Source of the DNA: Jejubacter sp036620675
GTDB lineage: Bacteria > Pseudomonadota > Gammaproteobacteria > Enterobacterales > Enterobacteriaceae
Length of the DNA stretch: 64,000 nucleotides
Direction: 5' to 3' (one strand)
NCBI GenBank assembly: GCA_036620675.1
Contig: JAZHEE010000014.1
Shown: positions 42,149-51,368 of the stretch, piece by piece
How the letters are laid out: each line of letters starts with the position of its first letter
Numbering within the stretch: the stretch's first letter is position 1
The notes under the pieces: model-generated
The model's database searches: none
Seen by the model: the letters and a program-made list of their open reading frames with translations, nothing else
Told to the model about the DNA's origin: nothing
Made by a program: the position numbers and the translations under genes

Positions 42149-43265
42149 GCCCCTTACCTACTATAATGTCAGCCGCCTTTTCTGGCAGACTGTATAAGTC
42201 CTGCGTGTCGGCATAATGACGCGCCGCCGCTGCCCAGGTTTGGCGTATTTCTTCGTTTTGCAGGCCTTCGAGCAGCCGCGCATTCAGTTGAGACTGATCG
42301 AACGGCTCCGGAATCACAGCCCCGCACAGGCCGTCAGCGATATAGTGGGCATAACCGCATACCGAGCTGACCAGTACTGGCAAACCAGCGGCGACGGCTT
42401 CCAGCAGTACAATGCCAGCGGCTTCCTGATAAGCGGGATGAATAAGCAGATCGGCCGCAGCCATCAGCTCCGAGACATCGTTTCGCCCGGCAAAGAAGCT
42501 AACCTGGCCGGCAACGGCAAGCTGCTCCGCCAGCTGGGCAAAGCGCCCCGGTTTATCCTGCCCAACCACCATCAATCGCGTGCGCTGGCGTATCGACTCA
42601 GGCAATGCCGCCAGGGCGCGAATACTGCGATCCACGCCTTTACGTTTAAAATCGGACCCCACTTGCAGCACCAGATACTCATCCTGACCAATGTCGTTTT
42701 TTTCGCGCACTGCCCGGCGGGCATCCAGCGGCTGATTGCTGTACTTGCGATCCGGATAAATCCCCGGGGGAAGAATATGAAAGCGTTCCGGCTCGGTATG
42801 ATAGTGCTTACGGAAATCGGCAACCTGCTTATCTGTCAGCATCAGCAGCTCCGTCTTCCCTCCATGCTGAAAGGTCGCGCGTTCAAACGCCATATAGTGC
42901 TTATAGCGCCCGGTCAGGCGATAGAAAAAACCTTTCTCGCGCTCCACTTTTTCGGCGTAGCAGACATCGGCAGCATAGTAGACATCCAGCCCGGGCATTT
43001 TATTAAAGCCGACCACGCTATCCGCCGGATGCTGCCGCAGGTGCGCCTGTACCCACTCATAGTATTGTGCATTGCGCCCATGATTGGTGCGGGACGTCAC
43101 CGGCACCTGAATAATATCAAGCGATTCCGGCTTCTCACCGCTCCAGGACTGAACGTAAACCCGAACCTTGTGGCCGCGAGCCGCTACCGTGTTGGCAATA
43201 CGCAAGAAGTCGCGCTGTAAGCCGCCAAAGGGAAAATATTTATAGAGACAGAAGGCGACAATCAT
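42141..43265 (-). CDS. waaG: LPS glucosyltransferase I WaaG
   Basis: GT4 (GT-B fold) enzyme adding the first outer-core glucose to heptose II. 374 residues; N-terminal FCLYKYFPFGGLQRDFLRIA and the C-terminal donor-binding HPAYQEAAGIVLLEAVAAGLP (E-x7-E type) are conserved. Second gene of the waaQGP operon; it overlaps waaQ and waaP at its ends, indicating coupling. Confidence 0.97.
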   Translation of the reverse strand: MIVAFCLYKYFPFGGLQRDFLRIANTVAARGHKVRVYVQSWSGEKPESLDIIQVPVTSRTNHGRNAQYYEWVQAHLRQHPADSVVGFNKMPGLDVYYAADVCYAEKVEREKGFFYRLTGRYKHYMAFERATFQHGGKTELLMLTDKQVADFRKHYHTEPERFHILPPGIYPDRKYSNQPLDARRAVREKNDIGQDEYLVLQVGSDFKRKGVDRSIRALAALPESIRQRTRLMVVGQDKPGRFAQLAEQLAVAGQVSFFAGRNDVSELMAAADLLIHPAYQEAAGIVLLEAVAAGLPVLVSSVCGYAHYIADGLCGAVIPEPFDQSQLNARLLEGLQNEEIRQTWAAAARHYADTQDLYSLPEKAADIIVGKGHG

Positions 43266-44326
43266 GACGTTGCCTCTTGCGGCGTATCGGGCAGCAGTTT
43301 ATCCGCTGCGGCAATCACATCCTGTGCCGGAATAACGGAGAGATATTTTTTACTGCGTTCCCGCTCCTGACGTTCCGGCATAGGTTCATAATCGCCGGCC
43401 CAGAGTTGAATCGCGTTATCCGACCACGGGCGCCAGAACACATGATCGGTAGCACCGAACAGGCAGACAATGGGAGTTTTGACCGCCGCTGCAATATGCA
43501 TCGGCGCTGAATCGACTCCAATAAACAGTGCCGCATGATCGATTAACGCCGCCAGTTCAGGGAAGCGTGTTTTACCCGCCAGCGCCGTTACAGGCTGATG
43601 CTGACACCCTTCAGCGATACGCCTGACACAGGCTAAATCCTCTTCCCCAGGGCCGCAGGTCAGTACAACGGCATAACCGCGCTGCTGCAGCGCATCGGCC
43701 ACGGCAGAAAATTTCTCGTCATCCCAGCATTTAAACAGCTGCCTGGCCGTAGGCTGGATAACAACATATCGTCCGATAATTCCCTGCTCTGTAAGCCGGA
43801 CGCGAAGCTTTTCCCAGTGCTCGGGGCGGTAACTCATCGTGGTATCCAGATAAATATCGCTGATACCCAGCGGTGCCAGGACTGAGAGATTACGCTCCAC
43901 AACATGCTGACCGCTAAATGGCGCCAGATGTGTAAAACTCTTCTTCCAGAAAGAAGACTGGCGATGCGAATAATCCTGCGAAATCTTCATGGGGGCCGGC
44001 AACAACCGCACCAGCAGTGCAACCATCCACTGATCGGTCAGATTCACAATCAGATCGTAATGCCGGGCGCGCAGTGTCTTCACCAGACTCAGGAAATTAC
44101 TGATTTTCTCTTTCGTTCCTGAGCCTTTCCTGGCCATACCGTACAGGGCGTGGATCTCCGGATTTTCTGAAAGAATCGGAATAGTATCCTGGTAAAGCAG
44201 GACATCTATTTGCGCATCGGGATAGCGCCGCTTCAGCGTGCTGATAACCGGCGTGGTTAGCAGCATATCTCCATGAAAACGCATTTTGATGATGAGAATT
44301 CTGTTAAATGGCTTTTCCACAAGCAT
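43262..44326 (-). CDS. waaQ: LPS heptosyltransferase III WaaQ
   Basis: GT9 enzyme adding the branch heptose III. 354 residues with KMRFHGDMLLTTPVI at the N-terminus and FIGVDSAPMHIAAAVKTP near the C-terminus. First gene of the waaQGP(B)-GT8-waaY operon. A JUMPstart/ops element lies 41 to 72 bases upstream, so elongation should depend on RfaH. Confidence 0.96.
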   Translation of the reverse strand: MLVEKPFNRILIIKMRFHGDMLLTTPVISTLKRRYPDAQIDVLLYQDTIPILSENPEIHALYGMARKGSGTKEKISNFLSLVKTLRARHYDLIVNLTDQWMVALLVRLLPAPMKISQDYSHRQSSFWKKSFTHLAPFSGQHVVERNLSVLAPLGISDIYLDTTMSYRPEHWEKLRVRLTEQGIIGRYVVIQPTARQLFKCWDDEKFSAVADALQQRGYAVVLTCGPGEEDLACVRRIAEGCQHQPVTALAGKTRFPELAALIDHAALFIGVDSAPMHIAAAVKTPIVCLFGATDHVFWRPWSDNAIQLWAGDYEPMPERQERERSKKYLSVIPAQDVIAAADKLLPDTPQEATS

Positions 44327-44730
44327 CTCTTTAGCTAATCAGACACTGCCAGTCGTAACAAAAGGGTACGCTACCGCCCCAGGCTTTACAGCTACCTGTT
44401 CACTGACCCGCTTCTCGAATTTAGTCCGCTAGTGTACCACTTCCTGTGCATTAAGCCGAGCTGAATGTTTTTTGTGCTATTCATCATATTTCTCTTTTAT
44501 TACAAAATGATACAACCTTTCCATCACCTCAGAGAAAGACACCGCAGAAAAGAGAAGCAAACGGTTTTATCGGCTTTTCACCAGACCAGAAGACCCCATT
44601 AATAACCCTTTAAATATAATAAGTTAACACCAACACACATCAACCAGAGAGCCGCTTGCGGCGAAAGTAATGGCAATGACCGGTTGAAATACTTAGAATC
44701 CCCAGCAAGTTCCCAGCACAAGAATGTATT
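44327..44730. other. Divergent waaQ/waaA promoter region
   Basis: 404 bases without a gene, carrying the JUMPstart/ops element on the waaQ side. The remainder (about 44400-44730) is AT-rich, contains no gene-like frame, and must hold promoters for both the waaQ operon and waaA. Confidence 0.7.
44367..44398 (-). promoter_or_regulatory. JUMPstart element with ops (RfaH recruitment site)
   Basis: Minus strand carries the ops core GGCGGTAGCGTA (44378-44367) preceded by CAGGTAGCTGTAAAGCCTG (44398-44380), the normal JUMPstart layout. In enterobacteria it makes RNA polymerase pause and recruits RfaH, allowing long waa operons to be fully transcribed. It lies in the waaQ leader. Confidence 0.92.
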
Positions 44731-46008
44731 ATGCTCCAATTGCTTTACACGACGCTGCTTTACCTAATCCAACCGCTCATCTGGATTCGGCTTTGGCTGC
44801 GTGGTCGTAAGGCGCCGGCCTACCGCAAACGCTGGGGAGAACGTTACGGCTTTTACAATAAGACGCTGAAAGGCGGCGGGATTATGCTGCATTCAGTCTC
44901 GGTCGGCGAAACCCTGGCGGCGATACCACTGGTTCGCGCTTTACGCCACAGCCACCCCTCTCTGCCGATTACCGTCACAACCATGACACCTACCGGATCT
45001 GAGCGCGTACTTTCCGCCTTCGGCGACGACGTCCAGCACGTTTACCTGCCCTACGACCTGCCGGATGCGTTAAACCGCTTTCTCGACAAAATCGATCCCC
45101 GGCTGGTGCTGATTATGGAAACCGAGCTGTGGCCGAACCTGATTTCCGCGCTGCATCGTCGTCAAATCCCACTGGTCATTGCCAATGCCCGTCTTTCTGA
45201 ACGCTCGGCGAAAGGGTATGCCAAACTGGGGCGCTTCATACGCGCACTGATTCGCCGTATTACGCTTATCGCCGCTCAAAACGAGGAAGATGGCGAACGC
45301 TTTATTCAACTTGGCGCCAAACGCTCTCAGCTTGCCATTACCGGCAGTCTGAAGTTTGATATTTCCGTCACGCCTCAGATGGCTGCTCGCTCCGTCACTC
45401 TGCGCCGCCAGTGGGCGCCGCATCGTCCGGTCTGGATCGCCGCCAGCACCCATGAAGGCGAAGAAAGTATTATCGTCGCGGCCCATCAGCAACTGCTTCA
45501 GCAGTACCCTAATCTGTTGCTTATTCTGGTACCACGCCATCCAGAACGCTTCCCCGACGCAATCAACCTGGTGCGTGACGCCGGCCTGAGTTTTATTACC
45601 CGCTCTTCCGGCGAAGTACCGTCCGCCAGCACCCAGGTGGTGATTGGCGATACTATGGGCGAACTAATGCTGCTCTACGGTATTGCCGACATGGCCTTCG
45701 TTGGCGGCTCCCTGGTTGAACGCGGTGGCCATAATCCTCTGGAGCCCGCAGCGCACGCTATTCCGGTACTGATGGGGCCCCATATTTTCAACTTTAAGGA
45801 TATTTGCGCGCGTCTGGAACAGGCGAACGGGCTTATTACCGTGACCGATACGGCCTCGCTGGTAAAAGAGATGAGCTCTCTGCTGTCTGATGAAGATTAC
45901 CGCAGTTACTATGGCCGTCACGCCGTCGAGGTGTTATACCAGAATCAGGGCGCGCTCCAGCGACTCCTGCAGTTACTGGATCCCTACTTACCCACCAGGA
46001 TGCACTGA
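44731..46008 (+). CDS. waaA: 3-deoxy-D-manno-octulosonic acid transferase WaaA
   Basis: Bifunctional GT30 enzyme adding two Kdo residues to lipid IVA at the inner face of the cytoplasmic membrane. 425 residues, E. coli length. One N-terminal membrane anchor (about 2-22), the HSVSVGET segment with the catalytic Glu, and the CMP-Kdo-binding region GGSLVERGGHNPLEPA. coaD follows 8 bases later, so the two are co-transcribed. Confidence 0.97.
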   Translation: MLQLLYTTLLYLIQPLIWIRLWLRGRKAPAYRKRWGERYGFYNKTLKGGGIMLHSVSVGETLAAIPLVRALRHSHPSLPITVTTMTPTGSERVLSAFGDDVQHVYLPYDLPDALNRFLDKIDPRLVLIMETELWPNLISALHRRQIPLVIANARLSERSAKGYAKLGRFIRALIRRITLIAAQNEEDGERFIQLGAKRSQLAITGSLKFDISVTPQMAARSVTLRRQWAPHRPVWIAASTHEGEESIIVAAHQQLLQQYPNLLLILVPRHPERFPDAINLVRDAGLSFITRSSGEVPSASTQVVIGDTMGELMLLYGIADMAFVGGSLVERGGHNPLEPAAHAIPVLMGPHIFNFKDICARLEQANGLITVTDTASLVKEMSSLLSDEDYRSYYGRHAVEVLYQNQGALQRLLQLLDPYLPTRMH

Positions 46009-46016
46009 GGGCAGCT

Positions 46017-46499
46017 ATGCAACGACGCGCAATCTACCCCGGAACCTTCGATCCCATCACAAACGGTCACATCGATATTGTCTGCCGTGCGGCAAAGATG
46101 TTCGACAGCGTGATTCTGGCTATTGCCGCCAGCCCGCATAAGAAAACAATCTTTACCCTCGCTGAACGTGTTGCACTGGCAAAGCAAGCGCTGGCGCCCC
46201 TGGATAACGTTGAAGTGGTGGGATTCAGCGATCTGATGGCTAACTTCGCCCGGGAGCAGAAGGCCAACATCCTGGTTCGGGGTCTGCGCGCCGTCGCCGA
46301 CTTCGAATACGAGATACAGCTGGCGAATATGAATCGCCATCTGATGCCGGAACTGGAGAGCGTCTTCCTGATGCCGGCGCCGGAATGGTCATTCGTCTCT
46401 TCTTCGCTGGTGAAAGAGGTCGCGCGCCACCATGGCGATGTGACGCACTTCCTGCCCGAACACGTGCGCGCAGCCCTGCTGGAAAAACTACACGGCTAA
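46017..46499 (+). CDS. coaD: Pantetheine-phosphate adenylyltransferase CoaD
   Basis: Transfers AMP to 4'-phosphopantetheine in CoA synthesis; cytoplasmic hexamer. 160 residues with the nucleotidyltransferase motif GTFDPITNGHIDI (T/HxGH type) and the SSSLVKE segment near the C-terminus. Its stop overlaps that of the converging mutM by four bases. Confidence 0.97.
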   Translation: MQRRAIYPGTFDPITNGHIDIVCRAAKMFDSVILAIAASPHKKTIFTLAERVALAKQALAPLDNVEVVGFSDLMANFAREQKANILVRGLRAVADFEYEIQLANMNRHLMPELESVFLMPAPEWSFVSSSLVKEVARHHGDVTHFLPEHVRAALLEKLHG

Positions 46500-47305
46500 C
46501 GCTGACAGCGTCGGCACCAGTATGTACGGCGCTGCCCATGCTTCCCGGCCGCAACCGGCGTTCCGCAGTGACGACATGGTTCCCCTTCCCGCCCGTAAAC
46601 CTGAAGCTCCTGGGCGAAATATCCCGGCTTACCATCGCTTTGCAGGAAGTCACGCAACGTTGTGCCCCCTTGCTCAATCGAACGCTGCAGGACGATTTTA
46701 ATGGCCTGCGCCAGTCGTTCGCACTCGGGAATGGAAAGTGAACTCGCCAGACGATCGGGATGGATCCCGGCGGCAAACAGCGATTCGCTGGCATAGATAT
46801 TTCCCACGCCGACCACCAGCTTGTTATCCATAAGCCATGGCTTAATCGCGATCTTCTTGCGCACGCTCTTTTCATGTAGCCAGGCGCCGTTAAAAGCGTC
46901 ACTAAGCGGCTCCGGCCCCAGATGCGCCAGTACGCTATGTTGCAGGGGGGCCGATGCCCATAGCCAGGCGCCGAAACGACGCGGATCGGTATAGCGCAAC
47001 ACCTTACCGTTGCTCAGTACCAGATCGACATGGTCATGCTTATCCGGGGGAAGCTCAGCAGGCAGAATACGCAGGCTGCCAGACATTCCCAGGTGAATAA
47101 TGATCCACCCATCCACCAGTTCCAGCAGCAGATATTTCGCCCGCCGCCGCACGCTCAGCACTGGCTGATCGCTGAGCCTGTAAATCTCTTCAGAGACCGG
47201 CCAGCGCAAACGCCCGTTGCGGACGACGGCATGGAGAATAGTCTCCCCCACCAGGTGCGGTTCAATGCCGCGACGACTGGTTTCCACCTCCGGTAATTCC
47301 GGCAT
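46496..47305 (-). CDS. mutM: Formamidopyrimidine-DNA glycosylase MutM (Fpg)
   Basis: Base-excision repair enzyme removing 8-oxoguanine and Fapy lesions with AP-lyase activity. 269 residues starting Met-P2-E3, in which the N-terminal proline is the nucleophile after Met removal. The helix-two-turn-helix and the C-terminal zinc finger (CRHC ... CRRC) are present. Start at MPELPEVETSRRG; the frame is open 13 codons further, but the catalytic proline fixes the start. Confidence 0.97.
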   Translation of the reverse strand: MPELPEVETSRRGIEPHLVGETILHAVVRNGRLRWPVSEEIYRLSDQPVLSVRRRAKYLLLELVDGWIIIHLGMSGSLRILPAELPPDKHDHVDLVLSNGKVLRYTDPRRFGAWLWASAPLQHSVLAHLGPEPLSDAFNGAWLHEKSVRKKIAIKPWLMDNKLVVGVGNIYASESLFAAGIHPDRLASSLSIPECERLAQAIKIVLQRSIEQGGTTLRDFLQSDGKPGYFAQELQVYGREGEPCRHCGTPVAAGKHGQRRTYWCRRCQR

Positions 47306-47330
47306 GCTCTCCTCCCATACCCCAGAAACA

Positions 47331-47357
47331 AAAAACCCCCGCAAGCGGGGGTTTTTT
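47331..47357 (-). terminator. Terminator after rpmG
   Basis: CCCCCGC / GCGGGGG stem followed by T residues on the minus strand (A-run on plus), between rpmG and mutM. Confidence 0.9.
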
Positions 47358-47373
47358 ATACAAATCGCTAAAA

Positions 47374-47541
47374 TTATTTGATTTTAGCTTCTTTGTACAT
47401 CACGTGCTGACGAACAACCGGATCGAATTTCTTCAGTTCCAGTTTTTCCGGCTTAGTACGTTTGTTCTTAGTGGTCGTGTAGAAGTGACCAGTACCGGCA
47501 GAAGAAACCAGCTTGATCTTCTCGCGAATACCTTTAGCCAT
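47374..47541 (-). CDS. rpmG: 50S ribosomal protein L33
   Basis: 55-residue ribosomal protein (MAKGIREKIKLVSSAGTGHF ... VMYKEAKIK). Read by eye from the minus strand. It lacks the zinc-binding CxxC pairs, so it is the zinc-independent form typical of enterobacteria. 13 bases after rpmB in the rpmBG operon. Confidence 0.97.
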   Translation of the reverse strand: MAKGIREKIKLVSSAGTGHFYTTTKNKRTKPEKLELKKFDPVVRQHVMYKEAKIK

Positions 47542-47554
47542 GATTCAGTTCCTC

Positions 47555-47812
<258 letters not shown>

Positions 47813-48006
47813 TTAGCTCGAGCTTCGTATAGGGTATTGGCAGCCTCGTCAGGCCTGCTGGCCTGGTCCTGCGGTTCATTTGAACTCGTGTACGCCAGGC
47901 CCAAATGCCAAACCCGAGATTCTCAAAGGTGGCGTAGTATACGCTGTGTCAGGGATGTGCTCAAGTCCCGAACAGATAAAGATCCTGGAGGATCGCGCGA
48001 TCTGCT

Positions 48007-48672
48007 TTAAATCCACCCGCGTTCTGCAAAAGAGACGCTCTCTCCGCGACCAATAACCAGATGATCCAGCACCCGAATCTCCATAAAATTGCAGCCCCTG
48101 ACGATATTTTCCGTCAACAACCGGTCGGCCCGGCTGGGTTCCGCTTTACCCGAGGGGTGATTATGGGCCAGAATCACCGCCGCTGCATTATGTTTCAGCG
48201 CTTCACGAACAATTTCCCGCGGATGAACTTCCACGTGGTTCAGGGTACCGGAAAACAGCCGGTTATAGCTAATGACCCGATGACGATTATCCAGAAAAAG
48301 CGCCATAAAAATTTCCCGCTCTTCGTCCGCCAGTTGGCTCTGCAAAAAATTGCGCACCATTTCAGGGTTAAGCAGCGGCTTTTCCTCTTCCATTTGAGAT
48401 GCATGATATCGCCGCGCCAGTTCCGCAATAGCCCGGAGCTGGGAATATTTGGCGGGACCAATACCGCCAACGGCTTTAAAATCATCCAGTTCAGCATTCA
48501 TCAACCGACGCAGCGAACGAAAATGCCGAAGCAATCGGTTCGATAATACCAGCACATGCATGCCCGGCCAGCCGGTGCGTAGAAAAATAGCCAACAGCTC
48601 AACATCCGTTAGCGCGCTGGCGCCATAGCGCACCAGCTTTTCCCGTGGCAGAATCGGAACTTCGCTATCCAT
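48007..48672 (-). CDS. radC: RadC family JAMM/MPN protein
   Basis: 221-residue member of the RadC (UPF0758) family. Two helix-hairpin-helix-like elements in the N-terminal half (FKAVGGIGPAKYSQLRAI) and a C-terminal JAMM metalloprotease-like domain with HNHPSG and a downstream Asp. Despite the name, a repair role is not established and its substrate is unknown. Divergent from coaBC. Confidence 0.93.
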   Translation of the reverse strand: MDSEVPILPREKLVRYGASALTDVELLAIFLRTGWPGMHVLVLSNRLLRHFRSLRRLMNAELDDFKAVGGIGPAKYSQLRAIAELARRYHASQMEEEKPLLNPEMVRNFLQSQLADEEREIFMALFLDNRHRVISYNRLFSGTLNHVEVHPREIVREALKHNAAAVILAHNHPSGKAEPSRADRLLTENIVRGCNFMEIRVLDHLVIGRGESVSFAERGWI

Positions 48673-48855
48673 ACTGTCCCCCTCCCGAAATACTGTATAT
48701 AATCACAGTTATATTGCCGCAAAAAACCGCGCTTCGTCGAGCAAAAAACAAACATATTGCGGCACGCCTCGCAATGCACGTACCGGCCACAGCGCCGGGT
48801 TATGGTAAAATGAGGCCATTACCCTGACTGCAAATGACTACAGGAACCAATAATT

Positions 48856-50067
48856 ATGGGGCTGTCCGGCAAGAAAATCGTTTTGGGGGTGAGTGGCGGC
48901 ATCGCTGCCTATAAAGCGCCCGAACTGGTACGTCGCCTGCGGGAGCGCGGTGCAGAAGTGCGTGTGGCCATGACCGATGCGGCCAAAGCCTTTATTACGC
49001 CAATGAGCCTGCAGGCCGTTTCCGGCTACCCGGTTTCCGACAGCCTGTTGGATCCCGCCGCTGAAGCGGCCATGGGCCATATCGAGCTGGGAAAATGGGC
49101 CGACCTGGTGATTCTGGCTCCCGCCACCGCCGACCTTATCGCCCGGGTCGCTGCAGGTATGGCCAACGATCTGGTTTCTACCCTCTGTCTGGCAACACCT
49201 GCGCCAGTCGCCGTCGTGCCCGCCATGAATCAGCAAATGTATCGCGCCGCCGCCACGCAGCATAATCTTGGCGTACTGGTCGATCGCGAACTGTTAATCT
49301 GGGGGCCGGACAGCGGCAGCCAGGCCTGCGGCGATATCGGCCCCGGACGCATGCTCGATCCTCTGACCATTGTGGATATGGTGGAACATCACTTCACTCC
49401 CGTAAAAGACCTGCAGCATCTGAATATTATGATTACCGCCGGCCCGACACGCGAACGGCTGGATCCGGTACGCTATATCACGAATCACAGCTCGGGCAAG
49501 ATGGGTTTTGCCATTGCCGCCGCCGCCGCCGCACGCGGCGCGAATGTCACCCTGGTGGCAGGACCGGTTTCCCAGACCACGCCGCCCTGGGTAAAACGTA
49601 TCGATGTGACTTCCGCCCTGGAAATGGAGGCTGCGGTACAGCAGCACGTCCAACAGCAGCATATTTTTATCGGCTGCGCCGCAGTGGCCGATTACCGCGC
49701 AGCGGTGGTCGCTGACGAAAAAATCAAAAAGCAAGGCGATGAATTAACAATAAAAATGGTGAAAAACCCGGATATTGTCGCCGGGGTCGCCGCCTTAAAA
49801 ACCAGACGCCCCTATGTTGTTGGGTTTGCCGCAGAAACAAATAATGTGGAAGAATATGCCCGGCAAAAACGCGAGAGGAAAAACCTCGATCTGATTTGCG
49901 CTAACGATGTTTCCCAGTCCGATCAGGGATTTAACAGCGACGACAATGCGCTGCATCTTTTCTGGCAGGGGGGAGATAAAATCCTGCCGCGTGAGCGGAA
50001 GTCTCTCCTTGGCCACCTGTTACTCGACGAGATTGTTACCCGTTATGATGAAAAAAATCGACGTTAA
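48856..50067 (+). CDS. coaBC: CoaBC: phosphopantothenoylcysteine synthetase/decarboxylase
   Basis: Bifunctional CoA enzyme. The N-terminal flavin-dependent decarboxylase (CoaC, 1-190) contains GVSGGIAAYK, the active-site PAMN motif and the Cys of SQACGDIGPG. The C-terminal CTP-dependent synthetase (CoaB, 191-403) contains ITAGPTRERLDPVR and the KMKKxP-like MVKNPDI segment. 403 residues. Its end overlaps dut by 23 bases. Confidence 0.97.
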   Translation: MGLSGKKIVLGVSGGIAAYKAPELVRRLRERGAEVRVAMTDAAKAFITPMSLQAVSGYPVSDSLLDPAAEAAMGHIELGKWADLVILAPATADLIARVAAGMANDLVSTLCLATPAPVAVVPAMNQQMYRAAATQHNLGVLVDRELLIWGPDSGSQACGDIGPGRMLDPLTIVDMVEHHFTPVKDLQHLNIMITAGPTRERLDPVRYITNHSSGKMGFAIAAAAAARGANVTLVAGPVSQTTPPWVKRIDVTSALEMEAAVQQHVQQQHIFIGCAAVADYRAAVVADEKIKKQGDELTIKMVKNPDIVAGVAALKTRRPYVVGFAAETNNVEEYARQKRERKNLDLICANDVSQSDQGFNSDDNALHLFWQGGDKILPRERKSLLGHLLLDEIVTRYDEKNRR

Positions 50068-50503
50068 GATTCTGGATCCGCGCGTTGGCCAGCAGTTTCC
50101 GCTGCCGACCTATGCCACCTCCGGCTCGGCCGGACTTGACCTGCGAGCCTGTCTGGACAACGCCGTAGAACTGGCGCCGGGTGCAACCACGCTTCTGCCG
50201 ACCGGTCTGGCGATTCATATTGCCGATCCAAGCCTTGCCGCCGTGATTCTTCCGCGTTCCGGCCTGGGCCACAAGCACGGGATTGTACTGGGTAATCTGG
50301 TAGGGTTGATTGATTCCGACTATCAGGGACAGCTCATGGTTTCTGTCTGGAATCGCGGCCAGGATAGCTTTACTATCGAGCCGGGTGAACGCATCGCCCA
50401 GATGGTTTTTGTTCCGGTTATTCAGGCAGAATTTAACCTGGTTGAAGCATTCGACGTCACCGACCGTGGCGAAGGCGGCTTTGGCCATTCCGGTCGTCAA
50501 TAA
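50045..50503 (+). CDS. dut: dUTP pyrophosphatase
   Basis: Hydrolyses dUTP to dUMP, keeping uracil out of DNA; homotrimer. 152 residues with all five trimeric dUTPase motifs visible, including RSGLGHKHGI, GLIDSDYQG and the C-terminal GEGGFGHSG. Start at the first of two adjacent Mets; the second (50048) is equally possible. Overlaps the 3' end of coaBC, as in E. coli. Confidence 0.97.
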   Translation: MMKKIDVKILDPRVGQQFPLPTYATSGSAGLDLRACLDNAVELAPGATTLLPTGLAIHIADPSLAAVILPRSGLGHKHGIVLGNLVGLIDSDYQGQLMVSVWNRGQDSFTIEPGERIAQMVFVPVIQAEFNLVEAFDVTDRGEGGFGHSGRQ

Positions 50504-50619
50504 GTCAGTCCGGAAGTCAGACGCGCCCGCAGCGTTAATAACGTAAAAATATCTCCGCAGGCTCATTGCCTGCGGATTCTGCGTGGCCGCTCGTGTTCAT
50601 TTCAGGGGTATTTTAAAAC

Positions 50620-51216
50620 ATGGCAGAAAAACAGACTGCGAAAAGGAATCGTCGCGAAGAAATACTTCAGTCTCTGGCACAGATGCTTGAATCCAGCGAT
50701 GGAAGCCAGCGCATTACTACAGCAAAGCTGGCTGCGTCCGTAGGCGTCTCTGAAGCTGCGCTTTATCGCCACTTTCCCAGCAAGACCCGGATGTTTGACA
50801 GCCTGATCGAGTTTATTGAAGACAGCCTGATCACCCGTATTAACCTGATTCTGAAAGATGAAAAAGAAACCAGCGCCCGCTTGCGTCTTATTGTGCTGCT
50901 AATTCTGGGTTTCGGCGAACGCAATCCGGGCCTGACCCGTATTATGACCGGCCACGCGCTGATGTTTGAACAGGATCGCCTGCAGGGGCGTATAAACCAG
51001 TTATTCGAACGCATCGAAGCCCAACTGCGCCAGGTGCTGCGCGAACGCAAAATGCGCGAGGGCGAAAGCTACGCCACCGATGAGACGCTGCTGGCCAGCC
51101 AGCTTCTGGCCTTCTGCGAAGGCATGCTGTCGCGCTTCGTGCGCAGCGAATTCCGCTACCGCCCTACTAACGACTTCGACGCCCGCTGGCCGCTGGTCGC
51201 TGCGCAACTGCAGTAA
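50620..51216 (+). CDS. slmA: Nucleoid occlusion factor SlmA
   Basis: TetR-family DNA-binding protein that, bound to SBS sites, disrupts FtsZ assembly over the nucleoid. 198 residues, E. coli length. The N-terminal helix-turn-helix (TTAKLAASVGVSEAALYRHF, about 37-56) is conserved and is followed by the all-helical FtsZ-interacting domain. Gene order dut-slmA is conserved; the following two genes are extra compared with E. coli. Confidence 0.97.
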   Translation: MAEKQTAKRNRREEILQSLAQMLESSDGSQRITTAKLAASVGVSEAALYRHFPSKTRMFDSLIEFIEDSLITRINLILKDEKETSARLRLIVLLILGFGERNPGLTRIMTGHALMFEQDRLQGRINQLFERIEAQLRQVLRERKMREGESYATDETLLASQLLAFCEGMLSRFVRSEFRYRPTNDFDARWPLVAAQLQ

Positions 51217-51368
51217 TCCCATCATTCTGGCGGCCCCCGGGCCGCACTCTTTAGCGCCTGGTGAATTGCCCGAATCTCTTCGGGGAATTGCCAGATGCCC
51301 GTCGTGGCTCGTTTCTCTACTCTGAACCTGAACATAACAAAGACACCCTACAGGACAGGAGAAACACT

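Noticed and set aside
42216..43220. A 334-codon plus-strand open frame opposite waaG
   Set aside because: Antisense to a complete WaaG with all expected motifs; no recognisable domain of its own.
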